Of a stretch of DNA of 61,984 nt, positions 26,835 through 35,707 are shown piece after piece; the first letter of the stretch is position 1, and each line of letters opens with the position of its first letter. The notes under the pieces are model-generated. The model saw only the letters and a program-made list of their open reading frames with translations. It was not told the DNA's origin and did no database searches. This stretch comes from Pseudomonas sp. R-28-1W-6 (GTDB taxonomy: Bacteria > Pseudomonadota > Gammaproteobacteria > Pseudomonadales > Pseudomonadaceae), in the NCBI RefSeq assembly GCF_009799925.1, contig NZ_WELK01000008.1:1-61984 (forward strand), written 5' to 3'. Position numbers and translations under genes: made by a program.

Positions 26835-27251
26835 ATGAAAATCCATGCCTACCTGATCTTCGACGGCCAGTGCGCCGAGGCCTTCAAGTTCTACGCCGAG
26901 CAGCTGGGCGGCCAGCTGCAGGTGCTGCCGTTCGCCGACCACCCGGAATGCGGCGAGATGCCGCCCGAGCAGCGCGAGCGCACTCTGCACGCCTGCCTGA
27001 GCCGGGACGGCGAGCTGCTAATGGGCTCCGACACCATGCCGGGCCAGCCCTACGAGGGCATCAAGGGCTGCCACGTCTCCCTGCAGGTGGACAGCATCAA
27101 GGAGGCCGAGCGCCTGTTCGCCGGGCTGTCCGCCGGTGGCCAGGTGCAGATGCCATTGCAGCGCACTTTCTGGGCCGAGGGCTTCGCCATGCTCAGTGAC
27201 CGTTTCGGCGTGCCCTGGATGATCAACTGCAGCGGCGACTGCCAGTCCTGA
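26835..27251 (+). CDS. PhnB-like VOC-family protein
   Basis: A 138-residue glyoxalase/VOC-superfamily protein of the PhnB/3-demethylubiquinone-like type. Typical patterns are IFDGQCAEAFKFYAEQLGGQ, MGSDTMPGQPYEG, and ALQ-like TFWAEGFAMLSDRFGVPWMI. Despite the name, these proteins have no proven role in phosphonate use. It follows the YCII gene by 10 bp with GAGGAGAACATC before the ATG. Confidence 0.9.
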   Translation: MKIHAYLIFDGQCAEAFKFYAEQLGGQLQVLPFADHPECGEMPPEQRERTLHACLSRDGELLMGSDTMPGQPYEGIKGCHVSLQVDSIKEAERLFAGLSAGGQVQMPLQRTFWAEGFAMLSDRFGVPWMINCSGDCQS

Positions 27252-27354
27252 GACGCGGCGGGTCGTCTGCGCTGCTTTTTTGCGCCGCATCTGCTGCTTT
27301 CGCCAGGAGATTACGGCGCCTAGGCTTGTTCCAGCCACCACGAGGAGCCGCGCC

Positions 27355-27783
27355 ATGACCCGCTTCGATTTCCAGGTGACCTGGGCCGACCTGGACTCCA
27401 ACGCCCACCTGAAGAACTCGCGCTACCAGGACTACGCTGCGCAGGCCCGCTTCCTGTTCCTGGCCGGCGCCGGCTTCACTCCGCAGGCCTTTGCCGAGGC
27501 GAGGATCGGCCCGGTGGTGTTCGGGGACCGTATCGAATACCGCAAGGAGCTGCGCCTGCTGCAGCCCTTCAGCGTGTCGGTACAGGTCGGTGCGCTGTCC
27601 GAGGACGGCAGCAAGTTCACCATGCTCAGCGAGGTGAACAACGCCAAGGGCGAGCTGTGCGCCCGGCTGACCACCAGCGGCGCCTGGTTCAGCCTGGAGA
27701 CGCGCCGCGTCAGCGTGCCGCCGCCGGCGCTCAAGGCGGCCATGGAAGCGGCCGAGCGCAGCGAGGATTTTCGCTGGCTTTGA
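27355..27783 (+). CDS. Hotdog-fold acyl-CoA thioesterase
   Basis: A 142-residue 4-hydroxybenzoyl-CoA-thioesterase-like hotdog protein. It begins FDFQVTWADLDSNAHLKNSRY, the active-site helix segment of this family with aspartate or asparagine at the usual place (tWaDlDsNaHl). FGDRIEYRKELRLLQPFSV follows. The fold hydrolyses acyl-CoA or acyl-carrier thioesters. ATG 27355 follows ACGAGGAGCCGCGCC. The substrate cannot be read from the sequence. Confidence 0.88.
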   Translation: MTRFDFQVTWADLDSNAHLKNSRYQDYAAQARFLFLAGAGFTPQAFAEARIGPVVFGDRIEYRKELRLLQPFSVSVQVGALSEDGSKFTMLSEVNNAKGELCARLTTSGAWFSLETRRVSVPPPALKAAMEAAERSEDFRWL

Positions 27784-27822
27784 CGCTATGCTGGGCGCCC
27801 ATCCCTCGCGGCGCCCGCTGCC

Positions 27823-28236
27823 ATGCTGGTCATTTCCAACTCCGTTCACCTGCCCGACGACGAAGTCGAGCTGACCGCCATCCGCGCCCAGGGCGCCGGC
27901 GGGCAGAACGTCAACAAGGTGTCCAGCGCCGTGCACCTGCGTTTCGACAGCCAGGCCTCGTCGCTGCCGCCGTTCTACAAGGAACGCCTGCTGCAGCTGC
28001 GCGACAGCCGCATCACCTTAGAGGGCGTGGTGATCATCAAGGCCCAGCAGTACCGCACCCAGGAGCAAAACCGCGCCGATGCCCTGGAACGCCTGGCCGA
28101 GCTGATCCGCAGCGCCGGCAAGAGCGAGAAGGCGCGGCGCCCGACCAAGCCGACCCTGGGCTCGAAGAAGCGCCGCCTGGAAGGCAAGAGCAAGCGCGGG
28201 GCGATCAAGGCCGGGCGCGGCAAGGTGGACTTCTGA
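27823..28236 (+). CDS. arfB: ArfB (YaeJ), alternative ribosome rescue hydrolase
   Basis: A 137-residue class I release-factor-like protein. The catalytic motif GGQ is at 26-28 in AQGAGGQNVNKVSSAVHLRF. The basic C-terminal tail (KKRRLEGKSKRGAIKAGRGK) inserts into the mRNA channel of stalled ribosomes. The length matches the E. coli protein (140). It hydrolyses peptidyl-tRNA on non-stop ribosomes. Confidence 0.93.
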   Translation: MLVISNSVHLPDDEVELTAIRAQGAGGQNVNKVSSAVHLRFDSQASSLPPFYKERLLQLRDSRITLEGVVIIKAQQYRTQEQNRADALERLAELIRSAGKSEKARRPTKPTLGSKKRRLEGKSKRGAIKAGRGKVDF

Positions 28237-28282
28237 GGCGACCCGGCATAGTTTCTGCGGCATAACCTCGAGGAACCCAGTC

Positions 28283-29257
28283 ATGCTCGACCCCATCTCG
28301 CCCGCCGCAGCGGATCACGCCGTGTACAAGACCCTGCTGGAGTCGACCAAGGCGATCCCCTGGAAGATCGACTGGAAGAGCATGACTTTCGCCTACATCG
28401 GCCCGCAGATCGAGCCGTTGCTGGGCTGGACGCAGCAGAGCTGGATCAGCGCCAACGACTGGGCCGAACGCATCCATGAAGAGGATCGCGAGCGGGTGGT
28501 GAACTTCTGCATCGCCCAGTCGCAGTGCGGCATCGACCACGAGGCCGACTACCGGGCGTTGACCAAAAATGGCGACTACGTGTGGATCCGCGACGTGGTG
28601 CACGTGATGCGTGACGCCAACGGCGAGACCGAGGCGCTGGTCGGCTTCATGTTCGACATCAGCGAGCGCAAGAAGACCGAGGAGCAACTGCTGGCTTTGC
28701 AGCAGCAGCTGGAGGAGTACTCCTACAAGGACGGCCTGACCGGTATCAACAATCGGCGCATGTTCGACTCGATCCTCGACATCGAATGGGGCAACGCCCA
28801 GCGTACCCGCCGGCCGCTGTCGCTGATCCTGCTGGATATCGACTTCTTCAAGCAGTTCAACGACCACTACGGGCATATCCGCGGCGACGACTGTCTCAGG
28901 CGCATCGGCCAGGCGCTGCAGGGCGCGGCGGCGCGCCCGCGCGACTGCGTGGCGCGCTTCGGTGGCGAGGAGTTCGTGCTGGTGCTGCCGGAGACCGACG
29001 GCGAGTCGGCGCAGAAGATCGCCGAGCGCTGCCGCAAGCTGGTGCGCAAGGAACAGATCAGTCACGAACAGTCCAACGTGGCGCAGCTGGTGACCGTCAG
29101 CCTGGGCGTCGGCACCATCATTCCGCAGGCGCATGACACGCCGCTGGCCTTTATCGAGGCGGTGGATCGTCTGCTCTACCAGGCCAAGCGGCAGGGCCGC
29201 GACCGCCTGCAGTATGGCCACTGCGGTGGCAGCGAAGCGGACGCCTGCCAGGCCTGA
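28283..29257 (+). CDS. PAS-GGDEF diguanylate cyclase
   Basis: A 324-residue soluble protein. A PAS/PAC domain occupies about residues 20-140 (SMTFAYIGPQIEPLLGWTQQ, YRALTKNGDYVWIRDVVHVM, VGFMFDISERKKTEEQL). The GGDEF domain has motif GGEEF at 227-231 and an RxxD inhibitory site RPRD at 218-221, correctly spaced. Diguanylate cyclase activity with product inhibition is expected. The PAS ligand is unknown. It is convergent with the HELLH protein gene, separated by a palindromic repeat. Confidence 0.93.
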   Translation: MLDPISPAAADHAVYKTLLESTKAIPWKIDWKSMTFAYIGPQIEPLLGWTQQSWISANDWAERIHEEDRERVVNFCIAQSQCGIDHEADYRALTKNGDYVWIRDVVHVMRDANGETEALVGFMFDISERKKTEEQLLALQQQLEEYSYKDGLTGINNRRMFDSILDIEWGNAQRTRRPLSLILLDIDFFKQFNDHYGHIRGDDCLRRIGQALQGAAARPRDCVARFGGEEFVLVLPETDGESAQKIAERCRKLVRKEQISHEQSNVAQLVTVSLGVGTIIPQAHDTPLAFIEAVDRLLYQAKRQGRDRLQYGHCGGSEADACQA

Positions 29258-29302
29258 GCCCTTCAAGCATTGCCGCCAATTCGTGGCATTTGGCACGGTC
29301 TC

Positions 29303-29364
29303 GTAGGGTGCGCCGTGCGCACCTGGGCCGCACCGGGCGTGTTGATGCGCACGGCGCACCCTAC
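29303..29364. repeat. 62-bp palindromic repeat, copy A
   Basis: GTAGGGTGCGCCGTGCGCA and TGCGCACGGCGCACCCTAC are perfect 19-bp terminal inverted repeats around a 24-nt GC-rich centre. It lies between the convergent cyclase and HELLH genes, where it could also terminate transcription. Confidence 0.88.
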
Positions 29365-29369
29365 ATACG

Positions 29370-29993
29370 TCAGTCCGTACGCGCCGGCCCGCTCTGCGCC
29401 ACCTGGGCGCGCAGGGCGCGGGCGACCTCGGTCTGCAGCTTGTAGGCCGGCGCCTCGATGGCGTCGTGGTCGCGGGTGTAGCGGGTGGCGAACTCGCGCA
29501 CGCCCCATTGCTGGTACTGCTGCACGTGCAGCAGCTCGTGGGCCCACAGCGCGACGTTGTCCTGCGCGTCTGCGGCGTTACGGAAGACGATGATGTCGAT
29601 CAGCGTCACCGCCTGCACATCGGGGTTCTGCAGCAGGGTATTGGCGGCGCTCAACGTTTCGCCGTCACCGACCTTGTAGCGTGCCGCGTCGAGTACGCCG
29701 ATGTCGTAGTAGGGCTCCAGCTGGGCGCGGACATGCAGAGGAATGGGCAGGGTACCGCCGGCCGCCGCAGTCTCGCGTGACTGCAGCAGCCACTGCTCCA
29801 GCCCGGAGGCGGCCATCTGGCTGACGTCCTGGTAAATCACGTCGATGTCCGCCTGGCTGATCGGCGCACAGAAACACACCACCGCACAGACCTGCTGCTG
29901 CCCACTGGGGCAGGCCAGCACCGAGGCGGCCAGGCCGAGTCCACCCAACAGAGCAGTCAGGCGAAAGGTGCGACGTGAAAAGACGGCAGGCAA
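29370..29993 (-). CDS. Secreted protein with HELLH motif (DUF4157-like)
   Basis: A 207-residue protein starting at TTG 29993, chosen because CAGGAGATCCCC lies directly upstream; the frame runs on to 30164 without a better start. It has a signal peptide with hydrophobic core (TFRLTALLGGLGLAASVLAC), possibly a lipoprotein signal, then a cysteine-rich stretch. The C-terminal third has WAHELLHVQQYQQWGVREFA, an HExxH-type zinc motif like the DUF4157 core. No second zinc ligand is assigned. It may be a putative envelope metalloprotease or a degenerate relative. Confidence 0.75.
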   Translation of the reverse strand: MPAVFSRRTFRLTALLGGLGLAASVLACPSGQQQVCAVVCFCAPISQADIDVIYQDVSQMAASGLEQWLLQSRETAAAGGTLPIPLHVRAQLEPYYDIGVLDAARYKVGDGETLSAANTLLQNPDVQAVTLIDIIVFRNAADAQDNVALWAHELLHVQQYQQWGVREFATRYTRDHDAIEAPAYKLQTEVARALRAQVAQSGPARTD

Positions 29994-30095
29994 GGGGATC
30001 TCCTGAAAGCAATGATGACCGGCCGGCGCTGTATGCCGCAGTGCCGTGCGGGGGTTGGACAGTAGCTGCAGGCTTTGGTGCCAATTGCAGGGGCC

Positions 30096-30158
30096 GTAGG
30101 GTGCGCCGTGCGCACCGGGCCCGCACAAGGGTTGGTTGGTGCGCACGGCGCCCCCTAC
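30096..30158. repeat. 63-bp palindromic repeat, copy B
   Basis: GTAGGGTGCGCCGTGCGCACC is mirrored by GGTGCGCACGGCGCCCCCTAC with a single mismatch. It lies between the start side of the HELLH gene and the end of the ABC transporter operon. Confidence 0.88.
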
Positions 30159-30168
30159 GGCCAAGTGC

Positions 30169-30936
30169 TCAGGCCCTGACCCAGCGCTGGCGGGTCCAGC
30201 CGCTCAGGGCATCGACGCCGAACACCAGCACCAGCATGGCCAGGATCACCGTGCTGGCCTGCGCCTCCTGGAACAGGCTGAGGCTGACATAGAGCATCTG
30301 CCCCAGCCCGCCGGCACCGACGAAGCCGAGCACGCTGGCCATGCGGATATTGTTTTCCCAGCGGTACAGGCAGTAGGCCAGCAGCTGTGGCCACAGGTTG
30401 GGCAGGGTGCCGTAGCAGAACGCCGCGACCTGGCTGCCGCCCTGCAGGCGAATGGCTGCGGCCGGCGCGGTCGGGGTGTTCTCCAGCGCCTCGGCGAACA
30501 GGCGGCCGAGCACCCCGGCGGTGTGCAGGGCCAGGGCCAGGGTGCCGGCATTCGGGCCCAGCCCTGCAGCCAGCACCATCAGCGCCGCCCACACCAGTTC
30601 GGGAATCGCGCGCAGGGCATTGAGCAGCAGCCGTGCGGCGCTCTGCAGCGGCCAGCCGAAGCGCCCGGCCGCCGGCAGCGCCAGGAGCAGGCCGAACACC
30701 GCGGCCAGCAAGGTGCCGAGGGCCGACATGGCCAGGGTTTCCACGGCGCCACGGCCGATGGCCGCCAGGTGCCCGGGGCTCAGGTCCGGGCTGAGGAAGC
30801 GCCGCACGTAGCCGGCCATCTGGCCCAGGCTGTCGCCACTGGTCAGCGCGCCCAGGTCGATACCCAGGTAGGCGAACGAGGCGATCACCGCCGCAGCGAT
30901 GCCGAGCAGCAGCAACAGGTTGACCAGCCGCTTCAT
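30169..30936 (-). CDS. PhnE-type ABC permease, second (putative selenium-oxyanion transporter)
   Basis: A 255-residue inner-membrane permease of the PhnE family. It has six hydrophobic helices and the cytoplasmic EAA-like loop (LFAEALENTPTAPAAAIRLQ GG region). The C-terminal segment MASVLGFVGAGGLGQMLYVS is highly conserved in this family. Its start overlaps the stop of the first permease by 4 nt. With the ATPase, binding protein and other permease it forms a heteromeric importer. Its location beside selD-mnmH suggests selenate or selenite as substrate rather than phosphonate. Confidence 0.85.
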   Translation of the reverse strand: MKRLVNLLLLLGIAAAVIASFAYLGIDLGALTSGDSLGQMAGYVRRFLSPDLSPGHLAAIGRGAVETLAMSALGTLLAAVFGLLLALPAAGRFGWPLQSAARLLLNALRAIPELVWAALMVLAAGLGPNAGTLALALHTAGVLGRLFAEALENTPTAPAAAIRLQGGSQVAAFCYGTLPNLWPQLLAYCLYRWENNIRMASVLGFVGAGGLGQMLYVSLSLFQEAQASTVILAMLVLVFGVDALSGWTRQRWVRA

Positions 30937-31760
30937 GCCAGCCTCCCGCGCAGCAGGCGGCTGAGCAGGTCGGCCAGCAGCACCAGCAGGAGGAAGGTCA
31001 GCAGCATGCTGGCCACCTCACCGCCGGCGAACATGCGCATCGACAGATCGATCTGCTGGCCCAGGCCGCCGGCGCCGACGAAGCCCATCACCACCGAGGC
31101 GCGGATCGCGCATTCCCAGCGGTACACGGTGTAGGAGGTCAGCTCGGCGGCGGCATTCGGCAGGATGCCGTAGACGAAGGCGGCTAGGCGGCCGCTGCCG
31201 GCCTGCAGCAGGGCGTGGGCCGGGCGCTGGTCGACCGACTCGAAGATTTCCGCAAAGACCTTGCCGAGCATGCCGCTGTAGGTGATGGCGATGGCCAGCA
31301 CCCCGGCGGTGGGCCCGAGGCCCACGGCGCGGACGAACAGCAGGGCCCAGACGATTTCCGGCACGCTGCGCAGGAAGATCAGCAGGCCGCGTACCGGCCA
31401 GCGCAGCCACTGCGCCAGCGGTTTGGGCCGGCCGCCACGGGACGCGGCCGATAGTGACAGCGCGCGGCTGGCCAGCAGGCTGGCCGGAACCGCCAGCAGC
31501 AGCGCCAGGGCCATGCCGGCGGTGGCAATGGCGAGGGTCTGCAGGGTGGCGTCCAGCAGCAGCCGGAGGAACTCCGGGGCATGCGCCGGCGGCCAGAAGG
31601 CGGCGACGAAGCGGCCCATCTCGCTCTGGCTGTCGGCCTGCAGCAGCACGCCCAGGTCCAGCTCGCTGAGCTGGATACCCGGCCACAGCAGGGCCAGCGC
31701 CAGCAGCGTGAGCAGCAGGCGGGGCAGGGCGGCCGGGTCGCGGGTGGCGCGGCTTAGCAT
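30933..31760 (-). CDS. PhnE-type ABC permease, first (putative selenium-oxyanion transporter)
   Basis: A 275-residue permease starting at ATG 31760; the longer frame to 31985 is a shadow of the ATPase gene. It has six membrane helices, the LGKVFAEIFESVDQRPAHAL coupling loop and RASVVMGFVGAGGLGQQIDL near the C-terminus. It overlaps the ATPase stop by 7 nt and the next permease by 4 nt, so all three are coupled. It is paralogous to the permease at 30169. Confidence 0.85.
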   Translation of the reverse strand: MLSRATRDPAALPRLLLTLLALALLWPGIQLSELDLGVLLQADSQSEMGRFVAAFWPPAHAPEFLRLLLDATLQTLAIATAGMALALLLAVPASLLASRALSLSAASRGGRPKPLAQWLRWPVRGLLIFLRSVPEIVWALLFVRAVGLGPTAGVLAIAITYSGMLGKVFAEIFESVDQRPAHALLQAGSGRLAAFVYGILPNAAAELTSYTVYRWECAIRASVVMGFVGAGGLGQQIDLSMRMFAGGEVASMLLTFLLLVLLADLLSRLLRGRLA

Positions 31761-32551
31761 CGCGGGATCTGCAGGCTCAGGGTCACGCGGGGCGCGGGCG
31801 GCGAGAGCAGCTGCTCGTTGGCATACAGGGCGTCGAGCTGCGCCTGGTCGACTTCGCCGGCGGGGCGGTCGAACAGGATCTGCCCGTCGCGCAGGCCGAT
31901 GACCCGCGGGAAGTGCACCAGGGCCAGCTCCACCGCATGCAGGCTGGCGACCAGGGTCGTGCCATGCTGTTCGGCATGCCGGCACAGCACGCTCAGCGTG
32001 TGTTCGGCCAGCACCGGGTCCATGGCCGAGACCGGCTCGTCGGCCAGCAGCACTTCAGGCGCCTGGTACAGTGCGCGGGCGATGCCGACCCGCTGCAACT
32101 GGCCGCCGGACAGCTGCTGGCACTGGGCGAACAGCTTGTCGGCCAAATCCAGCTTGGCCAGCTCGCGGCGTGCGCCGGGAATATCCACGGGGTGCAGCAG
32201 GTTCAGCAGGCTTTTGCCCAGGCCCCACAGGCCGAGCTTGCCGGCCAGTACGGCGGTCACCACCCGCTGGCGCGCCGGCAACGGCGGGGCCTGATGCACC
32301 AGGCCGATGCGTGCGCGCAGGCGCTGACGCAGGCGGCCGGACAGCTGCCAGGGCTGCTCGCCGAGCACCTGCACCTCGCCGCTGCTGGGCTGCAGGGCGG
32401 TGGCCAGCAGGTTGAGCAGGCTCGACTTGCCAGCACCGGACGGGCCGATGATGGCGACCCGCTCGCCGGCGGCGATGTGCAGGTCCACGCCGCGCAGGGC
32501 GTGGACGCCGTTGCCGTGGCTGAGACGGGCGCCGGACAGGCGCAGGGTCAT
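31754..32551 (-). CDS. PhnC-type ABC ATPase (putative selenium-oxyanion transporter)
   Basis: A 265-residue ABC ATPase. The Walker A motif GPSGAGKSS is near residue 36, the signature LSGGQLQRVGIARAL near 145, Walker B VLLADEPVSAMDP, and the switch histidine in TTLVASLHAVEL. The start at 32551 is set by overlap with the binding-protein stop (4 nt) and by family alignment. It powers import through the two permeases that follow. Confidence 0.88.
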   Translation of the reverse strand: MTLRLSGARLSHGNGVHALRGVDLHIAAGERVAIIGPSGAGKSSLLNLLATALQPSSGEVQVLGEQPWQLSGRLRQRLRARIGLVHQAPPLPARQRVVTAVLAGKLGLWGLGKSLLNLLHPVDIPGARRELAKLDLADKLFAQCQQLSGGQLQRVGIARALYQAPEVLLADEPVSAMDPVLAEHTLSVLCRHAEQHGTTLVASLHAVELALVHFPRVIGLRDGQILFDRPAGEVDQAQLDALYANEQLLSPPAPRVTLSLQIPRC

Positions 32552-33399
32552 TTCAGCAGGTCGGCGGCGCGGGCGGCGTCCTCGATGCCCTTGTAGTTTG
32601 CAGGCGACGTCTCGATGAAGCGGCTGGCGGCCTGCAGGTCGAGGATCACCTTGTGCTCCGGGTTGGCCGGGTCGAGGGCGAGGAAGGCGGCCTTGATCTT
32701 CGCGGTCAGGGCCGGGTCGAGGCTGCCGCGCACGGTCCAGTTGTAGTCGTAGTAGGTCGGGGTGGTGGCGAAGACCTTGACCTTGCTGGTGTCGACCTTG
32801 CCGGCGGCGACCAGCTTGTCCCACACGCTGGCGTTGAGCACGCCGCCATCGACCTTGCCGGCCTGGACCCAGGCGGCGGTGGCGTCATGGGCGCCGGAGT
32901 AGCCGACGCGGCTGAAGAAGGTTTCCGGCTTGATCCCGTCCTGCAGCATGAAATAGCGCGGCATCAGGCTGCCGGAGGTGGAGGACACCGAACCGAAGGC
33001 GAAGGTCTTGCCCTTGAGGTCGGCCAGGGATTTCACGCTGGCGTCGGCGGTGATGAACTTGCTGGTGAACTGGGCATCCTGCTCGCGCTGTACCAGCGGG
33101 ATGGCGTTGCCGGTCTTCAGGCGCACCTGGACGAAGGTGAAACCGCCGAGCCAGGCCAGGTCCAGACGGTCGGTGGCCAGGGCCTCGACCACTGCCGGGT
33201 AGTCGGCGACCGGGACGAACTCGACCTTCATGCCCAGCTGTTGCTCCAGGTAGGCGCCCAGCGGCTTGAACTTGCGCAGCAGTTCGGTCGGCGCTTCGTC
33301 GGGAATGGCCGAGACGCGCAGCACGTCGGCGGCCTGGGTCAGGCTGGCGGACAGGGACAGGGCAAAGCCGGCGGCGAGCGCCAGGGTACGCTTGAGCAT
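32548..33399 (-). CDS. Periplasmic binding protein of a PhnD-like transporter, putative selenate binder
   Basis: A 283-residue PhnD-family solute-binding protein with a signal peptide (MLKRTLALAAGFALSLSASL, cleaved near TQA-A). Conserved family segments are LRVSAIPDEAPTELLRKFKP, DLAWLGGFTFVQV and FGSVSSTSGSLMPRYFM. The start at 33399 has a GGAGAAT site and the signal sequence begins there. Phosphonate operons usually carry C-P lyase or ptx genes, which are absent here; instead the gene diverges from selD. A PhnD-like subgroup next to selD is known as putative selenate-binding. The specificity is inferred. Confidence 0.83.
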   Translation of the reverse strand: MLKRTLALAAGFALSLSASLTQAADVLRVSAIPDEAPTELLRKFKPLGAYLEQQLGMKVEFVPVADYPAVVEALATDRLDLAWLGGFTFVQVRLKTGNAIPLVQREQDAQFTSKFITADASVKSLADLKGKTFAFGSVSSTSGSLMPRYFMLQDGIKPETFFSRVGYSGAHDATAAWVQAGKVDGGVLNASVWDKLVAAGKVDTSKVKVFATTPTYYDYNWTVRGSLDPALTAKIKAAFLALDPANPEHKVILDLQAASRFIETSPANYKGIEDAARAADLLK

Positions 33400-33566
33400 G
33401 AAAATTCTCCGGTTCAATAGCGGAAAAGGTTCAAAACGCCAGGCCATGCGGGGGCTGACGCTTCGCGGAAGGGGTAAAGAGCGCGGCGATTATACGGGGG
33501 GCGTGGGCAAAGGCCAGCTTTGCTAGAATCCGCGACCTGTTTTCCGATTTGCCGAGAGCGTTACCG

Positions 33567-34601
33567 ATGAGCGAGCCGATCCGCCTGACCCAGTACAGCC
33601 ATGGAGCCGGTTGTGGCTGCAAGATTTCCCCCAAGGTGCTGGAAGTGATCCTCGCCGGCAGCGGCGCACAGAACCTCGACCCCAGGCTGTGGGTCGGCAA
33701 CGCCTCGCGCGACGATGCGGCGGTGTATGCTCTGGACGACGAGCGCGGCGTGGTCTCGACCACCGACTTCTTCATGCCGATCGTCGACGATCCCTATGAT
33801 TTCGGGCGGATTGCCGCGACCAACGCGATCAGCGACATCTACGCCATGGGCGGCGATCCGCTGATGGCCATCGCCATCCTCGGCTGGCCGGTCAACCTGC
33901 TGGCCCCGGAAGTGGCCCGCGAGGTGATCCGCGGCGGCCGCGCGGTGTGCGACGCGGCCGGCATCCCGCTGGCCGGCGGCCACTCGATCGACGCCCCGGA
34001 ACCGATCTTCGGCCTGGCGGTGACCGGCGTGGTCGAGAAGAAGCACATGAAGCGCAACGACACCGCCACCGCCGGCTGCCGGCTGTACCTGAGCAAACCA
34101 CTGGGCATCGGCATCCTCACCACCGCCGAGAAGAAGGCCAAGCTGCGCGCCGAGGACGTCGGCCTGGCGCGCGACTGGATGTGCACCCTGAACAAGCCCG
34201 GCAGCCGCTTCGGCAAGCTGGCCGGGGTCACCGCGATGACCGACGTCACCGGCTTCGGCCTGCTCGGCCACCTGGTGGAGATGGCCGACGGCGCGGGCCT
34301 CACCGCCCGCCTGGACTACGCCGCGGTGCCGCGCCTGCCAGGGGTCGACCATTACCTGGCCGAGGGCTGCGTGCCGGGCGGCACCCTGCGCAACTTCGAC
34401 AGCTACGGCGACAAGATCGCGCCGATCAGCGATGCGCAGCGCGACCTGCTGTGCGACCCGCAGACCAGCGGCGGCCTGCTGATCGCCGTCACCCCGGAGG
34501 GCGAGGCCGAGTTCCTCGCCGTGGCCGCCGAGCTGGGCCTGCAGCTTTCGCCGATCGGCGTGCTGGCCGCGCGCCAGACCCATGCGGTCGAGGTGCTGTG
34601 A
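33567..34601 (+). CDS. selD: Selenophosphate synthetase (selenide, water dikinase)
   Basis: A 344-residue SelD. The N-terminal catalytic loop HGAGCGCK contains C16, C18 and K19, so this is the cysteine form rather than the selenocysteine form. The DDAAVY and [20 protein letters not shown] nucleotide- and metal-binding segments are intact. It makes selenophosphate from selenide and ATP. ATG 33567 follows the divergent transporter by 167 bp. The mnmH start overlaps its stop by one base. Confidence 0.97.
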   Translation: MSEPIRLTQYSHGAGCGCKISPKVLEVILAGSGAQNLDPRLWVGNASRDDAAVYALDDERGVVSTTDFFMPIVDDPYDFGRIAATNAISDIYAMGGDPLMAIAILGWPVNLLAPEVAREVIRGGRAVCDAAGIPLAGGHSIDAPEPIFGLAVTGVVEKKHMKRNDTATAGCRLYLSKPLGIGILTTAEKKAKLRAEDVGLARDWMCTLNKPGSRFGKLAGVTAMTDVTGFGLLGHLVEMADGAGLTARLDYAAVPRLPGVDHYLAEGCVPGGTLRNFDSYGDKIAPISDAQRDLLCDPQTSGGLLIAVTPEGEAEFLAVAAELGLQLSPIGVLAARQTHAVEVL

Positions 34602-35707
34602 TGCGCGACAACAGCAGCGACTACCGCCAGATATTTCTCAACGACATCCCGCTGATGGACATGCGCGCCCCGGTGGAATTCGCCAAGGGCGCCTTCCCCG
34701 GCGTGGCCAACCTGCCGCTGATGAACGATATCGAACGGCAACGGGTCGGCACCTGCTACAAGCAGAAAGGCCAGCAGGCGGCCATCGAACTGGGCCACCA
34801 GCTGGTCTGCGGCCAGGTCAAGGCCGAGCGGGTCGAGGCCTGGGCGGCTTTTGCCAAGGCCCACCCCGAGGGTTACCTGTACTGCTTCCGCGGCGGCCTG
34901 CGCTCGCAGATCGTCCAGCAGTGGCTGGCCGAGGCCGGCATCGACTACCCGCGGGTGCTCGGCGGCTACAAGGCGATGCGCTCCTTCCTGATCGAGACCA
35001 CCCAGCAGGCGGTGGCCGAGTGCGATTTCGTCATAGTCGGCGGCATGACCGGCACCGGCAAGACCGAGGTGATCGCGCAGCTGGGTAACAGCCTGGACCT
35101 GGAAGGCCATGCCAACCACCGCGGTTCCAGCTTCGGCAAGCGCGCCACTGGCCAGCCGGGGCAGATCGACTTCGAGAACCGCCTGGCCATCGACATCCTC
35201 AAGCAGCGCGCCGCCGGCACCGAGCAGTTCGTGCTGGAGGACGAGAGCCGCCTGGTCGGCAGCTGCTCGCTGCCGCTGGAACTGCACCAGGGCATGCAGG
35301 GCTATCCGCTGGTGTGGCTGGAGGACAGCTTCGAGGGCCGCGTCGAGCGCATCCTGCGCGATTACGTGATCGACCTGTGCGCCGAGTTCATCGCCGTGCA
35401 CGGCGCCGAGCACGGCTTCCGCCTGTTCGCCGAGCGCCTGCTGCAGAGCCTGAGCAATATCCAGAAGCGCCTGGGCGGCGAGCGCTATCAGCGCCTGCTG
35501 CTGATCATGCAGGCGGCGCTGGCCGAGCAGCAGCGCAGCGCCAGCGTGGAGCTGCACCGCGGCTGGATCGACGGCCTGCTGCGCGAATACTACGATCCCA
35601 TGTACGCCTACCAGCGCGAGAGCAAGGCCGAGCGCATCGAATTTGCCGGTGAGCAGGCGGCCGTGGTGGCCTACCTGCGCGACCGCGCCCTACGGAGAAA
35701 GCCATGA
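34601..35707 (+). CDS. mnmH: tRNA 2-selenouridine synthase
   Basis: A 368-residue two-domain enzyme (formerly SelU/YbbB). The N-terminal rhodanese domain has the catalytic cysteine C95 in [14 protein letters not shown]-loop domain has GMTGTGKTE at 148-156. It replaces the sulfur of 2-thiouridine at tRNA position 34 with selenium from selenophosphate. ATG 34601 shares one base with the selD stop (TGATG). The following small gene overlaps its stop by 4 nt. Confidence 0.96.
   Translation: MRDNSSDYRQIFLNDIPLMDMRAPVEFAKGAFPGVANLPLMNDIERQRVGTCYKQKGQQAAIELGHQLVCGQVKAERVEAWAAFAKAHPEGYLYCFRGGLRSQIVQQWLAEAGIDYPRVLGGYKAMRSFLIETTQQAVAECDFVIVGGMTGTGKTEVIAQLGNSLDLEGHANHRGSSFGKRATGQPGQIDFENRLAIDILKQRAAGTEQFVLEDESRLVGSCSLPLELHQGMQGYPLVWLEDSFEGRVERILRDYVIDLCAEFIAVHGAEHGFRLFAERLLQSLSNIQKRLGGERYQRLLLIMQAALAEQQRSASVELHRGWIDGLLREYYDPMYAYQRESKAERIEFAGEQAAVVAYLRDRALRRKP

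Noticed and set aside
30169..33399. Phosphonate transporter (phnCDE) as the plain label
   Set aside because: The families match PhnC, D and E, but no C-P lyase, phosphonatase or phosphite dehydrogenase gene is near and the operon faces selD. I kept the family names and made selenium the favoured, unproven substrate.
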